Of a DNA stretch of 64,000 bases, positions 50,339-58,789 are shown piece by piece. Under the pieces are notes generated by a model. That model had not been told where the DNA came from. It saw only the letters and a program-made list of their open reading frames with translations, and ran no database searches. Position 1 is the stretch's first letter. Every line of letters begins with the position of its first letter. The DNA lies in NCBI GenBank assembly GCA_045657625.1, contig JAZOTM010000036.1, positions 179,703 to 243,702 on the forward strand, written 5' to 3'. Made by a program: the position numbers and the translations under genes. This DNA is from JAZOTM01 sp045657625. GTDB taxonomy: Bacteria > Bacillota > Clostridia > Lachnospirales > Lachnospiraceae.

Positions 50339-51063
50339 AGCCATCCACCTTCAATGCCGATGATTTGACCGGTGACATAAGAAGTGGCTGTTACGATGCT
50401 ATAAATCGTTTCGGCCACTTCTTTTGTTGTGCCAAATCGTCCGGCTGGAATTTCCTCTTCTAATTCTTGGCGTTCTTCCGGAGAAAAACAAGCATTCATA
50501 TCGGTATCGATGCAACCGCAAGCTACGGCATTCACGCTGATATGGCTAGGGGCTAATTCTTTTGCCAAAGCTTTTGTAAACGCATGAACACCACCTTTGG
50601 TGGCGGAATATGCGACTTCACAGGAAGCACCGCTAAGTCCCCAAACAGAGGAAACGTTTAGAATGGCACCTGCCTGGCGATGCACCATATCCGGAATTAC
50701 CTGTTTGCTGCAGTAAAATACAGAGGAAAGATTGGTCTGGATGATACGATTCCATTCCTCTGGGCTCATATCGGATAAAAGGCCGATGTGGGCGACGCCG
50801 GCATTGTTGATTAAAACATCGACACTGATATTTTTGGATTTTAAATCTTTGAATAGTTGAGTTACAAACTCGTAATCACCAATGTCTCCTGCGTATATAT
50901 GGCAAGGAATTTGGTAGGTATCCATAATTTCTTGCTGTAAATTTTGTAAAAGTTGCTGATTTGTGTGACAGGTAAGAACCAGTTCATATCCTTCTTGTGC
51001 AAATTTAAGCGCACAGGCCTTTCCGATACCCCTGGAAGCCCCTGTAATCATAGCTGTTTTCAT
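50335..51063 (-). CDS. SDR-family oxidoreductase (FabG-like)
   Basis: 242 residues. The Rossmann motif is ITGASRGIGKACA, NNAG lies in DVLINNAGVAHIG, and the catalytic Ser-Tyr-Lys are in NVSSVWG and YSATKGG. The C-terminus (YVTGQIIGIEGGWL) is typical of 3-oxoacyl-ACP reductases. It probably reduces a 3-keto group with NAD(P)H; whether in fatty-acid synthesis is not certain, since no fab cluster is nearby. Its TAG stop overlaps the stop of the opposing lipoprotein gene. Confidence 0.85.
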   Translation of the reverse strand: MKTAMITGASRGIGKACALKFAQEGYELVLTCHTNQQLLQNLQQEIMDTYQIPCHIYAGDIGDYEFVTQLFKDLKSKNISVDVLINNAGVAHIGLLSDMSPEEWNRIIQTNLSSVFYCSKQVIPDMVHRQAGAILNVSSVWGLSGASCEVAYSATKGGVHAFTKALAKELAPSHISVNAVACGCIDTDMNACFSPEERQELEEEIPAGRFGTTKEVAETIYSIVTATSYVTGQIIGIEGGWL

Positions 51064-51139
51064 GGAAAATCCCCTTTGTGTGTGGTTATAATTTTCTCAT
51101 TTATTGTAGCAGAATTTCTTTTATTCATCCATTGGGATG

Positions 51140-51148
51140 TGGTATAAT
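51140..51148 (+). promoter_or_regulatory. Extended -10 promoter for hpf
   Basis: TGGTATAAT is an extended -10 with a poor -35 (TTATTC at 51121-51126, 16-bp spacing). It is 53 bp upstream of the hpf start codon. Confidence 0.65.
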
Positions 51149-51201
51149 ACATACATGATAGTAAAGTCATATCAAATACATGTGTAAAGGGGTTGGACAT
51201 C

Positions 51202-51729
51202 ATGCGTATAACAATTACAGGAAGAAACATTGATTTGACAGAGGGCCTGAAAGCGGCTGTGGAGGACAAGCTTTCAAAATTAGAGAAGTATTTTACAAAA
51301 GACACGGAGGTTCATGTTACATTAAGCGTTGAAAAAGAACGCCAAAAGATTGAAGTTACGATTCCGATGAAGGGTACCATCATTCGTTCCGAGCAGGTTA
51401 GCAATGATATGTATGTATCCATTGATTTAGTAGAGGAGATTATTGAAAGACAGTTAAAGAAATACAGACAGAAATTAGTAGCACAGCATCAGAGTGGAGA
51501 ATTTTTCCAGAAAGAATTTATGGAAAAAGATGTGGATGATGAAGAAGAGATTCAGATTACTCGTATGAAGAGATTCGGCGTAAAGCCAATGTATCCGGAA
51601 GATGCATGCGTACAAATGGAACTTTTAGGACATGATTTCTTTGTATTCCGTAATGCTGAGACAGAGGAAGTAAACGTTGTTTATAAGCGTAAAGGAAATA
51701 CCTATGGACTCATTGAGCCGGAGTTCTAA
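51202..51729 (+). CDS. hpf: Ribosome hibernation promoting factor, long form
   Basis: 175 residues from ATG 51202, 9 nt after AGGGG. The N-terminal HPF/YfiA domain is MRITITGRNIDLTEGLKAAVEDKLSKLEKYF. After a linker, the C-terminal dimerisation domain is RMKRFGVKPMYPEDACVQMELLGHDFFVFRNAETEEVNVVYKRKGNTYGLIEPE. Long HPF joins two 70S ribosomes into inactive 100S dimers in stationary phase. A clear terminator follows. Confidence 0.96.
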   Translation: MRITITGRNIDLTEGLKAAVEDKLSKLEKYFTKDTEVHVTLSVEKERQKIEVTIPMKGTIIRSEQVSNDMYVSIDLVEEIIERQLKKYRQKLVAQHQSGEFFQKEFMEKDVDDEEEIQITRMKRFGVKPMYPEDACVQMELLGHDFFVFRNAETEEVNVVYKRKGNTYGLIEPEF

Positions 51730-51752
51730 ATAGAATTTCATAGCGATGATAG

Positions 51753-51782
51753 AAAGAGACCTTTTTGAAGGTCTCTTTTTTT
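51753..51782 (+). terminator. Terminator after hpf
   Basis: AAAGAGACCTT-TTTG-AAGGTCTCTTT is followed by further T. The stem is 11 bp and perfect. Confidence 0.93.
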
Positions 51783-51867
51783 CTGCGACTTGTACAAATG
51801 GAAAAAAAAGCGTAATATTATAGCGTTGTAAATATGGATAATGAAATGGAATAGATTGGAGAAATTC

Positions 51868-52896
51868 ATGAACATAGTAGTTTTAGCAGGAGGACTTAGC
51901 ACAGAAAGAGATGTATCTTTTGTTACAGGAACAAATGTAGCAAAGGCATTACGCAACAAGGGACATCAAGTATTATTGCTGGATGTATTTATGGGACTCT
52001 TTGAGGAGGAACAGGAGCTTAATGATGCTTTTGAACGTGCAGAGGAATTAAGTCTTCATGTTGATAAAATTCCGGAAGTTGCTCCGGATTTGGAAACGGT
52101 AAAGGCACAGAGAAAGGATCAGAGTCCAAGATTCTTTGGCCCGAATGTCTTGCAGCTTTGCCAGAAGGCAGATATTGTTTTCTTAGCACTTCACGGTGAA
52201 AACGGAGAAAATGGTAAAGTACAGGCGGTTTTTGATTTGTTTGGAATCCGTTATACCGGAACCGGCTATTTGGGAAGTGCTTTATCTATGGATAAAGGAC
52301 TGACGAAGTTGGTGGTAAGCAATGCAGGGGTACCGGTACCAAATGGTGTGGTAATTAGCAAAGGACAGTCCGTAAGCCCAAAATATCCTTGTGTAGTAAA
52401 ACCGTTATGCGGAGGCTCTAGTGTGGGCGTTAGCATAGTAGAAAAAGAAGAAGAATTGGCGGCAGCATTAGATACGGCGTTTGCATGCGAAGACGAAGTT
52501 GTTATTGAGGATTACGTAAAAGGAAGAGAATTCTCAGTCGGTGTTATTTCCGGAAAAGCTTTGCCAATTATTGAGATTGCTCCAATTGAAGGATTCTATG
52601 ATTATGTAAATAAATATAAAGCAGGAAGTGCAGTAGAAACTTGTCCGGCACTTATTTCAGAGGAAAAAACCAAAGAGATGCAACACTATGCAGAAATGGC
52701 AGCAGAAGCGTTGGGATTAAATACCTATTCCAGAATTGACTTTTTAATGAATGAACAGGAAGATATTTTTTGCTTAGAGGCAAATACTTTGCCTGGTATG
52801 ACACCTACCAGTTTGCTACCACAAGAAGCAAGAGAAATTGGTTGGTCTTTTGAGGAACTTTGCGAGAAACTGATTCAGATTTCATGTGAGAAATAA
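51868..52896 (+). CDS. ddl: D-alanine--D-alanine ligase
   Basis: 342 residues from ATG 51868, after GGAG. MNIVVLAGGLSTERDVSF is the N-terminal motif, and LALHGENGENGKVQAVFDLFGIRYTG carries the substrate loop. The ATP-grasp part has VKPLCGGSSVGVSIV and RIDFLMNEQEDIFCLEANTLPGMTPTSLLPQEA. It makes D-Ala-D-Ala for peptidoglycan. The motif regions do not suggest a D-lactate-specific enzyme. murF follows after 1 nt, so the two consecutive steps are coupled. Confidence 0.94.
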   Translation: MNIVVLAGGLSTERDVSFVTGTNVAKALRNKGHQVLLLDVFMGLFEEEQELNDAFERAEELSLHVDKIPEVAPDLETVKAQRKDQSPRFFGPNVLQLCQKADIVFLALHGENGENGKVQAVFDLFGIRYTGTGYLGSALSMDKGLTKLVVSNAGVPVPNGVVISKGQSVSPKYPCVVKPLCGGSSVGVSIVEKEEELAAALDTAFACEDEVVIEDYVKGREFSVGVISGKALPIIEIAPIEGFYDYVNKYKAGSAVETCPALISEEKTKEMQHYAEMAAEALGLNTYSRIDFLMNEQEDIFCLEANTLPGMTPTSLLPQEAREIGWSFEELCEKLIQISCEK

Positions 52897-52897
52897 A

Positions 52898-54286
52898 ATG
52901 AAAAATTTAACTTTAGAGAATATAGCCAAGGCATGTAAGGGTACATACTATGGCGCAGAAACAGATAAAACAAAAGAAATTGAGCATGTGGTGATCGACA
53001 GTCGTCAAGTGCAACCGGGAGACTTGTTTGTGGCCATTCCGGGAGAAAGAGTGGATGGTCATAAATTTGTGAAAACGGTCTTGGAACAGGGCGCTTATGC
53101 GGCCATGGTAGAGAAAATGCCGGAGGAAGGCTTGGATACTTATGAAGGAGCATTGATTCTTGTAAATTCCACAGCGCAGGCATTGAAGGACTTGGCAGAA
53201 TACTATTTGGCCGGCTTAGACGTGAAAGTAGTGGGAATCACTGGTAGCGTTGGAAAAACAAGTACCAAAGAAGCCATTGCGTCCGTTTTGTCACAAAAAT
53301 ATCAGGTTCTAAAGACCGCAGGCAATTTCAATAACGAAATTGGATTGCCTTTGACGGTGTTCCGTATTCGGGAAGAACATGAAGTGGCTGTTTTAGAAAT
53401 GGGTATTTCTGAATTTGGGGAAATGGAACGCTTAGCGAAGATTGCAAAGCCGGATATTGCGGTCATCACGAATATCGGTATTTGTCATTTGGAAAATTTA
53501 AAGACAAGAGATGGCATATTGCAAGAAAAGTCTACGATGATGCAGTTCTTGAAGCCGGGCGGTTGCGCAATCTTAAATGGGGATGACGATAAATTACAAA
53601 CATTAAAAGGACAAGTAAGTTATCCGATTCGCTATTTTGGACGAAAAGAAGAGGAATCTTTTACTGCATATGCTACCGAGGTTAAGAATTTAGGCTTGGA
53701 CGGCGTGGCTATGCAGATTCACTGCTCTCAGGGAAGTTTCGATGCCAGAATTGGTATTCCGGGAGAACATAATGTATATAATGCCTTGGCAGCCACTTGT
53801 GTGGGATTGGAACTTGGCTTAAGTACCGAAGAAATCCAAAAGGGCTTGAAAGAGGCGAAGACGATTTCCGGAAGAATAAACTTGATTCATCATAAAGATA
53901 TGATTTTTATCGACGATTGCTACAATGCAAATCCGGTATCCATGAAAGAGGCCTTAAAGGTGTTAGATACCGCAACCGGCAGAAAAATTGCTGTGTTGGG
54001 TGACATGGGTGAACTTGGCGTCGAGGAAAAAGAATTGCATGCAGATGTCGGTGCTTTTTTTGCGGAAAGTCAAATCGACGTTGCCTTTGTAGCAGGTAGC
54101 TTGATGGAAAACTTTGCGACTTGTGCAAAAGAAAAGAATCCCCAAAAAGAAATCTATGTATTTTCGGATCGCGAAAGCTTAACAAAGGCTTTGCTTCCTT
54201 ATGTAAAAAAAGGAGATGCCATTTTGGTAAAGGCATCTCACTTTATGGAGTTTCCAAAAATTTTGGAAGCATTGCAACAATTATAA
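52898..54286 (+). CDS. murF: UDP-N-acetylmuramoyl-tripeptide--D-alanyl-D-alanine ligase MurF
   Basis: 462 residues from ATG 52898; a GTG at 52886 inside ddl could add four residues. DSRQVQPGDLFVAIPGERVDGHKF is the Mur N-domain, and VVGITGSVGKTSTKEAIASVL the ATP P-loop. EMGISEFGEMERLAKIAKPDIAVITNIG and FIDDCYNANPVSMKEAL are MurF signatures. It adds the D-Ala-D-Ala made by Ddl to the UDP-MurNAc-tripeptide. Its 3' end overlaps the convergent plsC-like gene by 6 nt. Confidence 0.96.
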   Translation: MKNLTLENIAKACKGTYYGAETDKTKEIEHVVIDSRQVQPGDLFVAIPGERVDGHKFVKTVLEQGAYAAMVEKMPEEGLDTYEGALILVNSTAQALKDLAEYYLAGLDVKVVGITGSVGKTSTKEAIASVLSQKYQVLKTAGNFNNEIGLPLTVFRIREEHEVAVLEMGISEFGEMERLAKIAKPDIAVITNIGICHLENLKTRDGILQEKSTMMQFLKPGGCAILNGDDDKLQTLKGQVSYPIRYFGRKEEESFTAYATEVKNLGLDGVAMQIHCSQGSFDARIGIPGEHNVYNALAATCVGLELGLSTEEIQKGLKEAKTISGRINLIHHKDMIFIDDCYNANPVSMKEALKVLDTATGRKIAVLGDMGELGVEEKELHADVGAFFAESQIDVAFVAGSLMENFATCAKEKNPQKEIYVFSDRESLTKALLPYVKKGDAILVKASHFMEFPKILEALQQL

Positions 54287-55015
54287 ATAGGATTGATTTT
54301 TTTGAAGCATCTTCATTACAGCTTCCTTGGAAAGCTGTGGAAGGTGCTTTAATTCTTCCTTGGATAAGCCTTCGGTCTCAATAGGCTTTCCGAATTGCAC
54401 AACAATGCGAGTTTTATATAATTTTGGAAAATGATCTTCAAAAACAGGTTTATCGTAGGTGATGGCAACAGGGACTACCGGTGCCTTTGTTTTTTCTGCA
54501 GGTTTGAAACTACCGGCTTTGAAATCCAACAAAGGGTCTGTAGTTTTGTTTCTGGTTCCTTCCGGATAAATAAAAATGCTGACACCGCTTTTTAATTCTT
54601 CTATGGAGGTGAGAATGACTTTTAAACTTTGTTTCATGTCATCGCGATCCATGAAGAGGCAATACAAACGTTTCATCCAAGTGGAAATGACAGGTACCTT
54701 TTCCATGGAAGATTTTGAAATAAAACCGGTTAAAGTCGGAAGTAATGGATAGGTGCACACAATATCAAAAATACTGCGATGATTTCCTACAAACAAGACT
54801 GGACGATCTGTAGGTATGTTTTCTGTATGTAGGGCAGTGATTCTTGTGCCACTAAAAAACTGGACACACTTAAATGCCCATTGCACAAATTTTAAATTGA
54901 AATAATCACCGGCTTTGGGATTGCATTTTTTTACAATGAAGCCAAGTGGTAGCATAACAATACTGATAATATAGAAGAAAATCATATATATTACAGTGAA
55001 TATTAGTCGAATCAT
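54281..55015 (-). CDS. plsC: 1-acyl-sn-glycerol-3-phosphate acyltransferase (PlsC-like)
   Basis: 244 residues from ATG 55015, preceded by GAGGAAC. An N-terminal membrane segment (IRLIFTVIYMIFFYIISIVMLPLGFIV) is followed by the acyltransferase blocks NHRSIFD (NHxxxxD) and YPEGTRN (FPEGTR-like). It acylates lysophosphatidic acid to phosphatidic acid at the inner membrane face. It converges on murF with overlapping stop codons and no separate terminator. Confidence 0.92.
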   Translation of the reverse strand: MIRLIFTVIYMIFFYIISIVMLPLGFIVKKCNPKAGDYFNLKFVQWAFKCVQFFSGTRITALHTENIPTDRPVLFVGNHRSIFDIVCTYPLLPTLTGFISKSSMEKVPVISTWMKRLYCLFMDRDDMKQSLKVILTSIEELKSGVSIFIYPEGTRNKTTDPLLDFKAGSFKPAEKTKAPVVPVAITYDKPVFEDHFPKLYKTRIVVQFGKPIETEGLSKEELKHLPQLSKEAVMKMLQKNQSYL

Positions 55016-55153
55016 AAAGTTCCTCTTTTCCTTTTTTTCCTCGATACTTATATCATAATTATAAAAAATACACAAGTAAAAGACAATTGAGAAAAAGTGG
55101 TCACTAGATATTGTATTAAAAGTTTATAAACTTCTAAAATATAGTGTATTTTA

Positions 55154-55182
55154 TTGACAATCTCAATTTAGTGTGTTAAAGT
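55154..55182 (+). promoter_or_regulatory. Promoter for veg
   Basis: Consensus TTGACA (55154-55159), a 17-bp spacer and TAAAGT (55177-55182). The transcript would begin near 55189 and immediately contains the leader hairpin TAACGGG-TGGCT-CCCGTTA (55206-55224). Confidence 0.78.
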
Positions 55183-55205
55183 AATATCAGTAATTGTGAA
55201 ATTAC

Positions 55206-55224
55206 TAACGGGTGGCTCCCGTTA
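55206..55224 (+). promoter_or_regulatory. Leader hairpin before veg
   Basis: A 7-bp GC-rich stem, TAACGGG with CCCGTTA, encloses TGGCT about 15 nt into the predicted transcript. It has no T-run and is not a terminator; a role in message stability or protein binding is possible. Confidence 0.5.
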
Positions 55225-55282
55225 TAGTTATGAAAAATTTAATCGTCATAAACGTGACATAATTTGGTTAAGGGAGGACTAA

Positions 55283-55528
55283 ATGATGGAGCAAAACGAA
55301 CTTGAAAAGATCAAAGCATCTATTTTACAGCAGTGTGGTAGCAAGGTAATGATTCAGCTGGATCGCGGTCGCAATAAGATCGATATTCAGTCTGGTGTGA
55401 TACAGGAGGCATATCCTTGTGTATTTACTATTTTAGTAGATGACAAGAATGAAAATAATCCGCCGCAGTTATTATCTTTTAGTTATCAAGATGTTGTTAC
55501 AAAAGACATACGTATGAAATTGTGTTAA
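55283..55528 (+). CDS. veg: Veg-family protein
   Basis: 81 residues. CGSKVMIQLDRGRNKIDIQSGVIQEAYPCVFTILVDDK and LLSFSYQDVVTKDIRMKL match the Veg family: a short beta-rich protein, strongly expressed in vegetative Bacillus and linked to biofilm formation. The second ATG (55286) has better spacing from AGGGAGG and may be the true start. It stands alone behind a strong promoter. Confidence 0.9.
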   Translation: MMEQNELEKIKASILQQCGSKVMIQLDRGRNKIDIQSGVIQEAYPCVFTILVDDKNENNPPQLLSFSYQDVVTKDIRMKLC

Positions 55529-55536
55529 TTAGGATG

Positions 55537-55580
55537 AAAGGCTTTCTGCTTTACGCTATGTAGGGTGGAAGGCTTTTTTT
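55537..55580 (+). terminator. Probable terminator after veg
   Basis: AAAG-G-CTTTC (55537-55546) pairs with GGAAG-G-CTTT around one G-G mismatch, followed by TTTTTT. The stem is imperfect, but the position and U tract fit. Confidence 0.65.
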
Positions 55581-55703
55581 GTATATAAGAGCTTCTTTTG
55601 AATTTCCCAGTATGCAAATAAAGCTTCGTTATGGATGCCTTTGTTCTTTTGTTTATACGAGGAATCTGCTAAGATAAATAGAGGAAAGGAATAAGGGGAA
55701 AGC

Positions 55704-56984
55704 ATGAAAAAAAGAAATCAGAAACACAAAAAAATCATGGGTATCAAAGTCGCAATGGCTGGCTTCTTAACCGTTGTTTTTTCCATGTCTACGGTGCTAA
55801 ATGTATATGCTACCAGCACATCCTCTTCAAAACAAAAGATTCAGGATGCACAGGAAGAAATTGAGGAAGCGGAATCTAATTTGAGTTCCGTGACCAGTGA
55901 AATAGAAAGTATAAAGGAACAGCAAAGTGAATTGCAAAGCGAAATGAACGCTTTGGATGAGGAACTATCTGAACTATTAGTAAATATAGCAGTTTTGGAA
56001 GATGAAATAGCCACTACCCAAGAAGAGTTGACTACTTTGTCTGTGGAATTGGAAGAAGCCGAAGAAAAGGCAGATGAAGAATATGAAAGCATGAAACTTC
56101 GTATTCAATATATGTACGAAAATGGAAATTCGTCTTTGATGCAAGCGTTGTTGGAAGCAGATGGCCTATCCGATTTCTTAAATCGTATAGAATATGTAGA
56201 ATCTGTTTATTCCTATGATCGTGATTTGTTGACCGAATATCAGGAAACAGTTGCGGAAGTAGAAGAATTGAAGACGGAAAAGGAAAGTCAGGAAGCAGAA
56301 TTAGAAGAAATCCAGACGGAATACGAGTCCCAGCAGGCGAGCTTGGAAAGTACCATTGCTACTAAATCTGCGGAAATGTCAAATTTTTCCACGGCATTAG
56401 CATCTGCGCAAGCGTTAGCAGAAGAATATGCAGAAACAATTGCAGCACAGAATAAAATTATAAAACAGGAACAAGCAAAATTGGCAGCAGCTAGTAGCTC
56501 CAGCAGTTCCAGCAGTAGTTCCAGTAGTTCAAGTAGCAGCTCCAGTAGCTCAAGTAGTAGTTCCAGCAGTTCCAGCAGCTCTAGCAGTTCTACTACGACT
56601 TCTACCGGAAGTACAGGACTTAATCCGTCCCAAACCACAAGTGTCAGTGGGAGCGCTGTGGCATCATACGCATGCCAGTTTGTTGGAAATCCTTATGTGG
56701 CAGGTGGAACCAGTTTGACAAATGGATGCGATTGTTCCGGATTTACCCAAAGTGTATTTGCTTATTTTGGTATTTCTTTGCCACGTTATTCCGGAGACCA
56801 GGCAAAAACAGGGTCGGAAGTATCCTTTGATTGTATTCAACCGGGTGATTTGGTTTGCTATACAGGACATGTAGCAATTTACATTGGAAATGGACAAATT
56901 GTACATGCAAGCAGTGCCAAAACCGGTATTAAGATTTCATCAGTAACATATCGAAGCATTCTTACGATTCGACGGGTGATATAG
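55704..56984 (+). CDS. Secreted NlpC/P60 peptidoglycan endopeptidase with coiled coil and poly-Ser linker
   Basis: 426 residues. A signal peptide ends near NVYATS. Residues 40-255 are a long coiled coil of PcsB/CwlO type (ALDEELSELLVNIAVLEDEIATTQEELTTL), probably for activation by FtsEX-like partners. A run of 33 Ser (56493-56591) joins it to a C-terminal NlpC/P60 domain. The catalytic Cys is in NGCDCSGFTQ and the His in GHVAIYIGNG. It should cleave stem peptides in the septum or side wall. GGGGAAAG precedes the ATG. The next gene follows after 3 nt. Confidence 0.94.
   Translation: MKKRNQKHKKIMGIKVAMAGFLTVVFSMSTVLNVYATSTSSSKQKIQDAQEEIEEAESNLSSVTSEIESIKEQQSELQSEMNALDEELSELLVNIAVLEDEIATTQEELTTLSVELEEAEEKADEEYESMKLRIQYMYENGNSSLMQALLEADGLSDFLNRIEYVESVYSYDRDLLTEYQETVAEVEELKTEKESQEAELEEIQTEYESQQASLESTIATKSAEMSNFSTALASAQALAEEYAETIAAQNKIIKQEQAKLAAASSSSSSSSSSSSSSSSSSSSSSSSSSSSSSSSSTTTSTGSTGLNPSQTTSVSGSAVASYACQFVGNPYVAGGTSLTNGCDCSGFTQSVFAYFGISLPRYSGDQAKTGSEVSFDCIQPGDLVCYTGHVAIYIGNGQIVHASSAKTGIKISSVTYRSILTIRRVI
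56493..56591 (+). repeat. Poly-serine codon repeat with AGY-AGY-TCN periodicity
   Basis: 33 consecutive Ser codons are arranged as two or three AGY codons followed by one TCN, repeated ten times (units of 9 or 12 bp). This is not a homogeneous codon repeat, so the protein run has grown or been kept in a form less prone to slippage. Confidence 0.85.
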
Positions 56985-56987
56985 TTT

Positions 56988-57635
56988 ATGAAAAAAAGAT
57001 TCTTTCTCATTATGGGGATTATATTTGTGTTAATGGTAATTTTTCTTATTTACCATGAAATTACCACCGTGCCCTTGACATACGCAGAAGAAGTGGATAA
57101 AGTGGTTGTCGTATTGGACGGAGAAGAATTAACACTGAGGGATTTAGCCTTTTATATTGCCTATGAGGAACAAATTGTAAATGAACAAGCGTTGATTTAT
57201 GATCCGGAAAATCCAAATAATTATTGGAATCTTCATACGAATGGTGCGTTTATACGTACCGCAGCCAGAGAAAATGCCATTGATATGATGGTTCATGATT
57301 TTATTTATGAAAAATACGCAGAAGAGGCCGGCATTACTTGGACAGAAGAAGATGAGACATTATTACAAAGTAAAAAAGAAGATTTTTTGATGGATTTACC
57401 GGATGGTGCGTTGGAAAACCTTGGAGTTACGGAAGAAGAGTTGGAAGATACCATGCACCGTATCGGGTTGGTTGAAAAATACTTGTTACAGTTGGCAGAG
57501 GAAAACGAAAAGAACTATGCTGTATATGATGTGGGCGGCGCTTTTTATTATCGAGAAAGAGACACTCATTCTATTACATACATGAATCGTGTAATTACAC
57601 GAATTCCCATTGGACAGATTACTTTATCATATTAG
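56988..57635 (+). CDS. Membrane-anchored SurA/PrsA-like N-terminal domain protein
   Basis: 215 residues. One N-terminal membrane helix (residues 4-22) is followed by a SurA-type helical chaperone domain (VVVVLDGEELTLRDLAFYIAYEEQIVNEQAL, AARENAIDMMVHDFIYEKYAEEAGITWTEEDETLL). There is no parvulin domain. It might act as an extracellular folding or quality-control factor. It is 3 nt after the NlpC/P60 gene and 8 nt before map, so it is in that operon. The exact role is unknown. Confidence 0.75.
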   Translation: MKKRFFLIMGIIFVLMVIFLIYHEITTVPLTYAEEVDKVVVVLDGEELTLRDLAFYIAYEEQIVNEQALIYDPENPNNYWNLHTNGAFIRTAARENAIDMMVHDFIYEKYAEEAGITWTEEDETLLQSKKEDFLMDLPDGALENLGVTEEELEDTMHRIGLVEKYLLQLAEENEKNYAVYDVGGAFYYRERDTHSITYMNRVITRIPIGQITLSY

Positions 57636-57643
57636 GAGGAAAC

Positions 57644-58513
57644 ATGAAGATAGGAAGAAATGATCCTTGCTGGTGTGGAAGCGGGAGAAAATATAAAACG
57701 TGCCATGCTGCATTTGATGAAAAATTAGAAAGTTTTCGAGCAAAGGGATGTAGGGTACCGGATCGAAAATTGATTAAAACCCCGGAACAGATTGAAAAGA
57801 TAAAAGAGAGCGCAAAAATCAACATTGCAGTGTTAGATTATGTGGCTGAGAATATTAAAGTGGGCATGTCCACAGAAGAAATTGATAAGATGGTGTATGA
57901 AAAAACCACAGAAATGGGTGGGATTCCGGCACCATTAAATTATCAGGGATTTCCGAAGAGTGTGTGCACATCTGTAAATGATCAGGTTTGCCATGGCATT
58001 CCTTCTGAGGACGTAATCTTACAGGATGGAGATATTATCAATGTAGATGTATCTACGATTTTGAATGGATATTATTCTGACTCTTCCAGAATGTTTATGC
58101 TGGGAAATGTCAGTGAAGAGAAACGTCGTTTGGTTCAGGTGACAAAAGAGTGTATTGAACTGGGATTCCAGGCAGTAAAGCCTTGGGGATTTTTGGGCGA
58201 TATGGGACAAGCGGTACATGATCACGCTTATGAAAATGGTTATACCATTGTTCGAGAAATTGGAGGACATGGAGTAGGATTAGAATTCCATGAAGATCCA
58301 TGGGTGGGTTATCATACCAAAAAAGGAACGGATATGCTTTTGGTTCCGGGTATGATGTTTACGATTGAACCTATGGTCAACATGGGTGGCGTAGAGATTT
58401 TTATTGATGCAGAAAATGATTGGACTGCCTATACAGAGGATGGTTCTCCATCTGCACAATGGGAGATTCAGGTACTTGTAACTGAGGATGGAGCTGAGAT
58501 TATTTCTTATTAG
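57644..58513 (+). CDS. map: Type I methionine aminopeptidase with SEC-C zinc motif
   Basis: 289 residues. An N-terminal SEC-C zinc motif (GRNDPCWCGSGRKYKTCH) precedes the pita-bread domain. Metal ligands lie in NVDVSTILNGYYSDSSRMF, GGHGVGLEFHEDP, FTIEPMV and QWEIQVLV. It removes the initiator Met from nascent proteins. The SEC-C extension is shared with other clostridial type I enzymes and probably docks on ribosome or protein partners. TTAGGAGGAAAC gives a strong ribosome-binding site. Confidence 0.95.
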   Translation: MKIGRNDPCWCGSGRKYKTCHAAFDEKLESFRAKGCRVPDRKLIKTPEQIEKIKESAKINIAVLDYVAENIKVGMSTEEIDKMVYEKTTEMGGIPAPLNYQGFPKSVCTSVNDQVCHGIPSEDVILQDGDIINVDVSTILNGYYSDSSRMFMLGNVSEEKRRLVQVTKECIELGFQAVKPWGFLGDMGQAVHDHAYENGYTIVREIGGHGVGLEFHEDPWVGYHTKKGTDMLLVPGMMFTIEPMVNMGGVEIFIDAENDWTAYTEDGSPSAQWEIQVLVTEDGAEIISY

Positions 58514-58627
58514 TGGTCACTTTTTTTTCACAAAGTTGCCATAAATTAAACATAGTCAGTTGGTATCTTATATATATCACATGGTGATGTGATACTTTTA
58601 ATCATATTTTCATAAACTCTCTCCCCG

Positions 58628-58668
58628 AAAAGAGCTATCGCGCAGCGATAGCTCTTTTCCTTTTGTCA
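58628..58668 (+). terminator. Terminator after map
   Basis: A 14-bp stem AAAAGAGCTATCGC-GCA-GCGATAGCTCTTTT is followed by CCTTTT. Upstream, ATCACA-TGGTGA-TGTGAT (about 58576-58593) forms a second, smaller hairpin. The rest of the 58514-58768 gap shows only the promoter below. Confidence 0.88.
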
Positions 58669-58718
58669 ATTTATTTGGAAAACTGATTGATTTTAACTGA
58701 ATAAAGTCATATTTGCTA

Positions 58719-58747
58719 TTCAAACGTGTGGAAAAATCAGATATAAT
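58719..58747 (+). promoter_or_regulatory. Promoter for the surface protein-trmO operon
   Basis: TTCAAA (58719-58724, 4 of 6) and TATAAT (58742-58747) are separated by 17 bp. The start codon is at 58790. Confidence 0.65.
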
Positions 58748-58789
58748 AATAGCGATTATTGCAGAATAATGATGGGAAGAGTTTGTTTT

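Noticed and set aside
56288..56638. Leu-rich minus-strand frame opposite the poly-Ser linker
   Set aside because: It is the antisense image of the Ser codon repeat, with no start signal.
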